Source: Dysgonamonadaceae bacterium (GTDB lineage Bacteria; Bacteroidota; Bacteroidia; Bacteroidales; Azobacteroidaceae). Taken from it: a DNA stretch of 10,778 nucleotides. Position 1 is the first letter of the stretch. Every line of letters starts with the position of its first letter. The position numbers and the translations under genes are program-made. Under the pieces are notes generated by a model. The model searched no databases and was not told the origin of the DNA. It saw only the letters and a list, made by a program, of their open reading frames with translations. The stretch is from assembly GCA_031256015.1 (NCBI GenBank), contig JAIRRK010000112.1:1-10778 (forward strand), written 5' to 3'. This document shows positions 6,898 to 10,778 of the stretch, one piece after another.

Positions 6898-8040
6898 ATG
6901 AAATATACGCACTTACTTTTAAATCAATTAGCTATAGAAATTAAATATGCAGCTTTCTCATCATCGGGAGGTAATACCGAATATCATTTTATGATGAATG
7001 TGACCGACCCGATGTTAAGTTTTCGGCAACAGCTTGAAAATACGGAAGAAGCATGGAGATATATTCGGTCTGAAGTATTGAGTACAAACGCATCATTGGT
7101 TTGGTGTCGTTATTTTTTAAGTGATCCGGTTAATCAATGCGAGTATGTGAATTTCCCGGAAAATTGTGCCGTATCTGTTGTGGGGCAAGCTCCTTTGAAT
7201 AATTCCAAATTGGCAGTTTGGCTTTATTGCATAGACAATGTTGACATAAAACAAGAAAACGGATATGTAACCGCTTCCCATTCTTCTTATGAACATCTTT
7301 TTTACACTCAACTCTACCATTCGCCGGATAAGCGGGAGTATGAACAAACACAAGGGATTTTTTCCGTCCTGAAGGAATTGTTTCAAAAAGAACGCATGAC
7401 GTTTTTTGACAACTTGATTCGTACATGGATTTATGTTCAGGGAGTCGATACTCATTATAAAGAGATGGTTGTTGCCCGAAGAGAACTGTTCGCGGAAGAG
7501 AATCTGACAGAAAAAACACATTATGTTGCAAGTACCGGAATCGAAGGCCGTTTTATTTATCCTCAAGTTCTTGTTTTTATGGATGCTTATGCCATCAAAG
7601 GAATACAAAGTAAACAAGTGAAGTATCTTCGGGCTTTGGAGAATTTAAGTCCGACAAATAAATACGGTGTTACTTTTGAACGCGGAACAGAAGTTCAATT
7701 CGGAGACAGAAGTCATGTCTTTATCTCCGGAACCGCCAGTATAGATAAAGACGGAGAAATTGTAGCACCTCATGATGTTCTAAGTCAAACAAAAAGAACA
7801 TTTGAAAACATAAAAACTTTGCTGAAAGAAGCTCATTCCGATTTCGGCGATTTGGCTCATCTCATTATTTATCTGCGTGATACGGCGGATTATCCTGTTG
7901 TCAAGCAATATGTCGAAACATATCTTCCGGATGTTCCCAAAGTATTTTTATCGGCTCCGGTATGTCGTCCCGGTTGGTTGATTGAAATGGAATGTATTGC
8001 CGTAAAAGAAAATCAAAATACGGATTATCCTATTTTTTAG
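6898..8040 (+). CDS. multidomain RidA-like protein with chorismatase (FkbO/Hyg5/XanB2) resemblance
   Basis: The 380 residues belong to the RidA/YjgF/Rid superfamily. The C-terminal part (about 260-370) is a recognisable Rid domain: VFISGTASID, then a helix TFENIKTLLKE, HLIIYLRDTADYPVVKQY, and the closing CRPGWLIEMECIAV. The middle (about 150-235), with RTWIYVQGVDTHYKEMVVAR and ASTGIEGR, resembles the corresponding part of chorismatases, which split chorismate into pyruvate and a hydroxybenzoate or dihydrobenzoate. The closing Arg357 and Glu363/Glu365 lie where chorismatases place catalytic Arg/Glu, but this alignment is from memory. The N-terminal 115 residues show a third, weaker helix-then-strand Rid pattern (SFRQQLENTEEAW, VWCRYFLSD). 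No signal peptide, so probably cytosolic. Whether it cleaves chorismate, deaminates imines, or is a non-catalytic relative is open. It is last in the ftsK-lolA-trxB unit. Confidence 0.75.
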   Translation: MKYTHLLLNQLAIEIKYAAFSSSGGNTEYHFMMNVTDPMLSFRQQLENTEEAWRYIRSEVLSTNASLVWCRYFLSDPVNQCEYVNFPENCAVSVVGQAPLNNSKLAVWLYCIDNVDIKQENGYVTASHSSYEHLFYTQLYHSPDKREYEQTQGIFSVLKELFQKERMTFFDNLIRTWIYVQGVDTHYKEMVVARRELFAEENLTEKTHYVASTGIEGRFIYPQVLVFMDAYAIKGIQSKQVKYLRALENLSPTNKYGVTFERGTEVQFGDRSHVFISGTASIDKDGEIVAPHDVLSQTKRTFENIKTLLKEAHSDFGDLAHLIIYLRDTADYPVVKQYVETYLPDVPKVFLSAPVCRPGWLIEMECIAVKENQNTDYPIF

Positions 8041-8062
8041 CTGTTTATTGTTGACTTTTAAT

Positions 8063-8070
8063 TATTTTTG
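8063..8070 (+). promoter_or_regulatory. candidate -7 promoter element for the DUF6057 gene pair
   Basis: TATTTTTG matches TAnnTTTG and is identical to the element ahead of ftsK. It ends 23 bases before the ATG at 8094 (22 at ftsK). TTG and TTTA stretches occur upstream at 8043-8053, but none at clear -33 spacing. The repeated sequence and spacing make a chance match less likely and suggest that the last two genes form a separate transcription unit. Confidence 0.5.
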
Positions 8071-8093
8071 CAACATTCAAAAATATACGAATT

Positions 8094-9932
8094 ATGATGA
8101 AATCAAACTTTTCCATGCTCCCGCGGTTTTCGGCTTGGGTAACCGGACTCCTCTTTGCCGGATTTTCTTTTTCTTGGATAATAACCGCATATAAATACAG
8201 TATTATCAAATTCATATCGGAAATTCAATTTTTTCATACTGATTTTATCTATTTTAAAAATTATATTTCCGTTCCGGGAGGATTGCTTTTATATTTAAGT
8301 TCTTTTCTTTCCCAATTCTATCATTATCCGATAATAGGGTCTGTTATTTTGTCATTGATATTGGTTCTTATCTATGGGGTATCGCTGTGTATTTTGAAAC
8401 ATTACGGAGATATTTATCGTTTCTTTTCCGTTGCATTGATAGTTCCGGTCGTGTTATTATTCGTTTATAATACGGGGAATGCAGGAATCGATGTTCGATT
8501 GGCTCATTTCTTGGGTATATTGATTGGCTTGCTCGCTTTTCTTGTTTATATCAAAATAAGCGACAAATTCAGATACACATGCGGAATTGCATTGTACTTT
8601 TTGATGTATTTTTTAACGGCCGGAAATGCTTTGATATTTACGGGACTGCTTTTAATCGATGAGCTTTTTAAAGAGAAAAAATCGTATTTGTTTTTATTGC
8701 TTTGTTTGATTGCGGCTGCTTTAACACCATATATCGCTTATTTATTCATTTATGTCACAACACTGAAAACCGCTTTTCTGAATGTTTCTCCTTTTGATAG
8801 CGTGATTACTAACAACATTTATTTGGTTGCTTGGTCGGCTGTCCCCATTGCATATTTGACAGGAAGATTGTATTTGAACAGAAAGTCGGTTTCCGTCAAA
8901 AAAAATCCATACATTCCGGTTATTTTCAATGTGGTTTTAATTGTCTGTGTATCGGTTTGGGGAGTGCGTAATTTCAAGAAAAAGGAAATAGAAGCCGTTT
9001 TAGAAATGGCTTATGAAGTGGAACAAGGAAATTGGGATCAGGTAATAAAGTTGGGAAAAAGTAAAAAATACTCCAATGCGGTCGCAGTTCCTGTTGCTTA
9101 TTTTTTGAACATCGCTCACTTGGAAAAGGGAGATTTGGTTTCCGAAATGTTTACTTACCGCCAGACAGGTACTTACGGATTATTCGACTCTTGGGCACTG
9201 AATCATACAACCGATTTATATATCGGTGAGTTGTATTATCGTTTGGGAGTTCCTGCAATTGCTGAACAATGCGCATTCGAAGCATTAGTCGTAAGTCCTT
9301 ATGAACATAGCTCCAAAGCAATGAGACGTATCGTACAAACCGGTATGCAAAGAAAAGATACCGGAAGTTTCGAAAAATATATTCGCTTATTCGAGAAATC
9401 TCCTGTTTTCAAAACTTGGGCAAAAGAACAACGAGAACATTACGAAAAATCGTTGACTGATTCTGAATATAAAATACCCGGACTTCCCGATGTGGCCGAA
9501 TTTCATAACTTCTTTTTCTCGTCAGGGATGCAGGAATACAATTTTCTCACGATGCTCCACGAAAATGAACGGAACAAAAAAGCTTTTGAGTATTTTGCCG
9601 CATTTTTGTTGCTCAAAAAAGACATGATTAAATTCTTGGAATTGATGGATGCCTATTATGATAAAATGAATTACGAAAAATTGCCTCGTGCTTTCGAAGA
9701 AGCTTTAATTATTTTAGCTCTGAATAATCGTCCGGAATTAATTCGGAAGTATGGCATACAAGAGAAAACAATAGCCGGTTTTACGAGCCTGAATAATGAT
9801 ATACAAAAAGCAAAAACACCTCGAGCGGTTAAGTATGTAACCGAAAAATATAAAAATACGTATTGGGTATATTACAGGTATGTCAAACCGATGATGCTTG
9901 AAAACATCCCGAACATGTCAGTTTATCAATAA
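8094..9932 (+). CDS. DUF6057 family polytopic membrane protein
   Basis: A 612-residue protein with two halves. The N-terminal half has about nine hydrophobic segments (near 13-33, 58-77, 80-101, 109-126, 135-154, 161-186, 198-222, 241-260, 273-292) and should sit in the inner membrane. After a basic VRNFKKKE stretch at 291-298, the rest (about 298-612) is soluble and mainly helical, with paired-helix stretches such as VPVAYFLNIAHLEKGDL and LYIGELYYRLGVPAIAEQCA that look like TPR-type repeats. I recognise the overall form as DUF6057, a Bacteroidota family of unknown function. No catalytic motif is apparent, and a glycosyltransferase or transport role should not be assumed. It begins MMKS, so the first or second ATG may be used. 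The lipoprotein gene follows after 15 bases, which points to a shared task at the envelope. Confidence 0.8.
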   Translation: MMKSNFSMLPRFSAWVTGLLFAGFSFSWIITAYKYSIIKFISEIQFFHTDFIYFKNYISVPGGLLLYLSSFLSQFYHYPIIGSVILSLILVLIYGVSLCILKHYGDIYRFFSVALIVPVVLLFVYNTGNAGIDVRLAHFLGILIGLLAFLVYIKISDKFRYTCGIALYFLMYFLTAGNALIFTGLLLIDELFKEKKSYLFLLLCLIAAALTPYIAYLFIYVTTLKTAFLNVSPFDSVITNNIYLVAWSAVPIAYLTGRLYLNRKSVSVKKNPYIPVIFNVVLIVCVSVWGVRNFKKKEIEAVLEMAYEVEQGNWDQVIKLGKSKKYSNAVAVPVAYFLNIAHLEKGDLVSEMFTYRQTGTYGLFDSWALNHTTDLYIGELYYRLGVPAIAEQCAFEALVVSPYEHSSKAMRRIVQTGMQRKDTGSFEKYIRLFEKSPVFKTWAKEQREHYEKSLTDSEYKIPGLPDVAEFHNFFFSSGMQEYNFLTMLHENERNKKAFEYFAAFLLLKKDMIKFLELMDAYYDKMNYEKLPRAFEEALIILALNNRPELIRKYGIQEKTIAGFTSLNNDIQKAKTPRAVKYVTEKYKNTYWVYYRYVKPMMLENIPNMSVYQ

Positions 9933-9947
9933 AATATTTTGCGCACA

Positions 9948-10778
9948 ATGAATAATAAAATCATCATAACTTTTTTTCTCTGTCTGCTTATTTGCGGATG
10001 CACTCCTTCCGTTGATTCTTATACTTTCCTTGAGGAAAATGCGAAAATCCGGCCGGAATACGAAGGAACTTATATCCCTTATAATATCGCTCCGTTGAAT
10101 TTCGAGATACTGGAAGAGGCCGATCAATTTCTTGTCCGCCTTGCCGTGGAAGGAAAAGATTCTTTTGAGATAAAAACAAAAGATAACGTGATTATCCCCA
10201 TTAAAAAATGGAAGAACCTGTTGGAAAACAACAAAGGAGAAGAATTAATCATCAAAATTTTCTCGAAGAAAAACGGAAAGTGGACCAAATATAACGACCA
10301 GATTTATTCGATTGCCCAAGATGCCGTCGACCCGTACATCGCGTACCGATTGATAGAACCGGGCTATAACGCATGGCAATATATGGGTTTGTATCAACAA
10401 TGTATCGAGAATTATAAGGAAAGTCCCATTTTGGAAAATTCATTGACAGATAAAAATTGCATGAACTGTCACACTTTCCATAAGAACAATCCGGAGATGA
10501 TGGTGTTTCACCTTCGTGGAGCCGGAGGCGGAACAATGCTGTCCAAAGACGGAGAAGTGAAAAAATATAATACGAAAGCCCCTTGGATGATGGCTGCCGG
10601 AGTATATCCACGCTGGCATCCGAATGGACGCTATATTGCTTTTTCCACAAATAATACAAGACAGATTTTTTATACCTTACAAAAAAATAAAATCGAAGTT
10701 TTCGATTTCGATTCCGACTTAGTTATTTTCGATACGGAACGTGAAAAAATTTTTACCGATAGTGTCATTCATTCCAAA
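9948..10778 (+). CDS. TolB/PD40-like lipoprotein with a c-type haem CxxCH motif (3' end cut off)
   Basis: The frame opens at ATG 9948 and is still open at the right edge after 277 codons. The N-terminus is a lipoprotein signal: basic start, hydrophobic IIITFFLCLLI, then ICGC with the lipidated Cys18; Cys at -2 is unusual for a lipobox. A beta-rich domain (about 25-130) follows. Cys171-Met-Asn-Cys174-His175 is a perfect CxxCH covalent haem-attachment motif, followed by HTFHKNNPEMMVFHLRG with several His and Met that could be the distal ligand. At about 219 begins VYPRWHPNGRYIAFSTN, a standard PD40/TolB propeller repeat; more blades probably lie beyond the window. If the haem is real, the protein is a periplasm-facing, membrane-anchored cytochrome-like propeller. 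Its partner is probably the DUF6057 protein just upstream. Substrate and reaction are unknown. Confidence 0.8.
   Translation, partial: MNNKIIITFFLCLLICGCTPSVDSYTFLEENAKIRPEYEGTYIPYNIAPLNFEILEEADQFLVRLAVEGKDSFEIKTKDNVIIPIKKWKNLLENNKGEELIIKIFSKKNGKWTKYNDQIYSIAQDAVDPYIAYRLIEPGYNAWQYMGLYQQCIENYKESPILENSLTDKNCMNCHTFHKNNPEMMVFHLRGAGGGTMLSKDGEVKKYNTKAPWMMAAGVYPRWHPNGRYIAFSTNNTRQIFYTLQKNKIEVFDFDSDLVIFDTEREKIFTDSVIHSK

Noticed and set aside
10252..10659. Minus-strand open frame of 135 codons (also 9918-10179)
   Set aside because: It lies opposite the lipoprotein frame, which has a lipobox, CxxCH and PD40 repeat; the antisense product shows no recognisable features.

Overview
The window looks like ordinary chromosomal DNA of a member of the Bacteroidota, most likely Bacteroidales. 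Four things point there. ProRS is the eukaryote/archaeon-like (type 3) form. The gene order ftsK, LolA-like chaperone, trxB is one I associate with this order. A DUF6057 membrane protein sits next to a TolB-like lipoprotein. Start codons lack clear Shine-Dalgarno sequences, and two starts are preceded by a TAnnTTTG element, the Bacteroidota -7 promoter consensus. Genus cannot be settled by reading alone.

Left edge (1-561): an AT-rich 3' fragment of an unidentified gene, whose C-terminus resembles that of Rpn/PD-(D/E)XK transposase-like proteins, is followed by a 297-base gene-free stretch. Read on the minus strand, this stretch is the 3' flank of the yigZ gene. It holds three perfect inverted repeats, a possible pseudoknot and a weak intrinsic terminator.

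Minus-strand block (562-2638): proS (prolyl-tRNA synthetase) leads into yigZ (UPF0029/IMPACT family) with a 17-base overlap. YigZ appears to start at TTG.

Plus-strand block 1 (2726-8040): four closely spaced genes, probably one operon. They encode the DNA translocase FtsK, a LolA-like periplasmic lipoprotein carrier, thioredoxin reductase TrxB, and a 380-residue protein built from RidA-like units with similarity to chorismatases. The 87-base gap between proS and ftsK holds candidate divergent promoters. The plus-strand one favours an ftsK start 33 bases downstream of the first in-frame ATG.

Plus-strand block 2 (8094 to the right edge): a DUF6057 polytopic membrane protein with a helical C-terminal half, then the first 277 codons of a lipoprotein with a c-type haem-binding CxxCH motif and the start of a PD40/TolB-like propeller. 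This pair has its own candidate promoter and is the least characterised module here. No tRNA, rRNA, CRISPR array or intact mobile element was seen.
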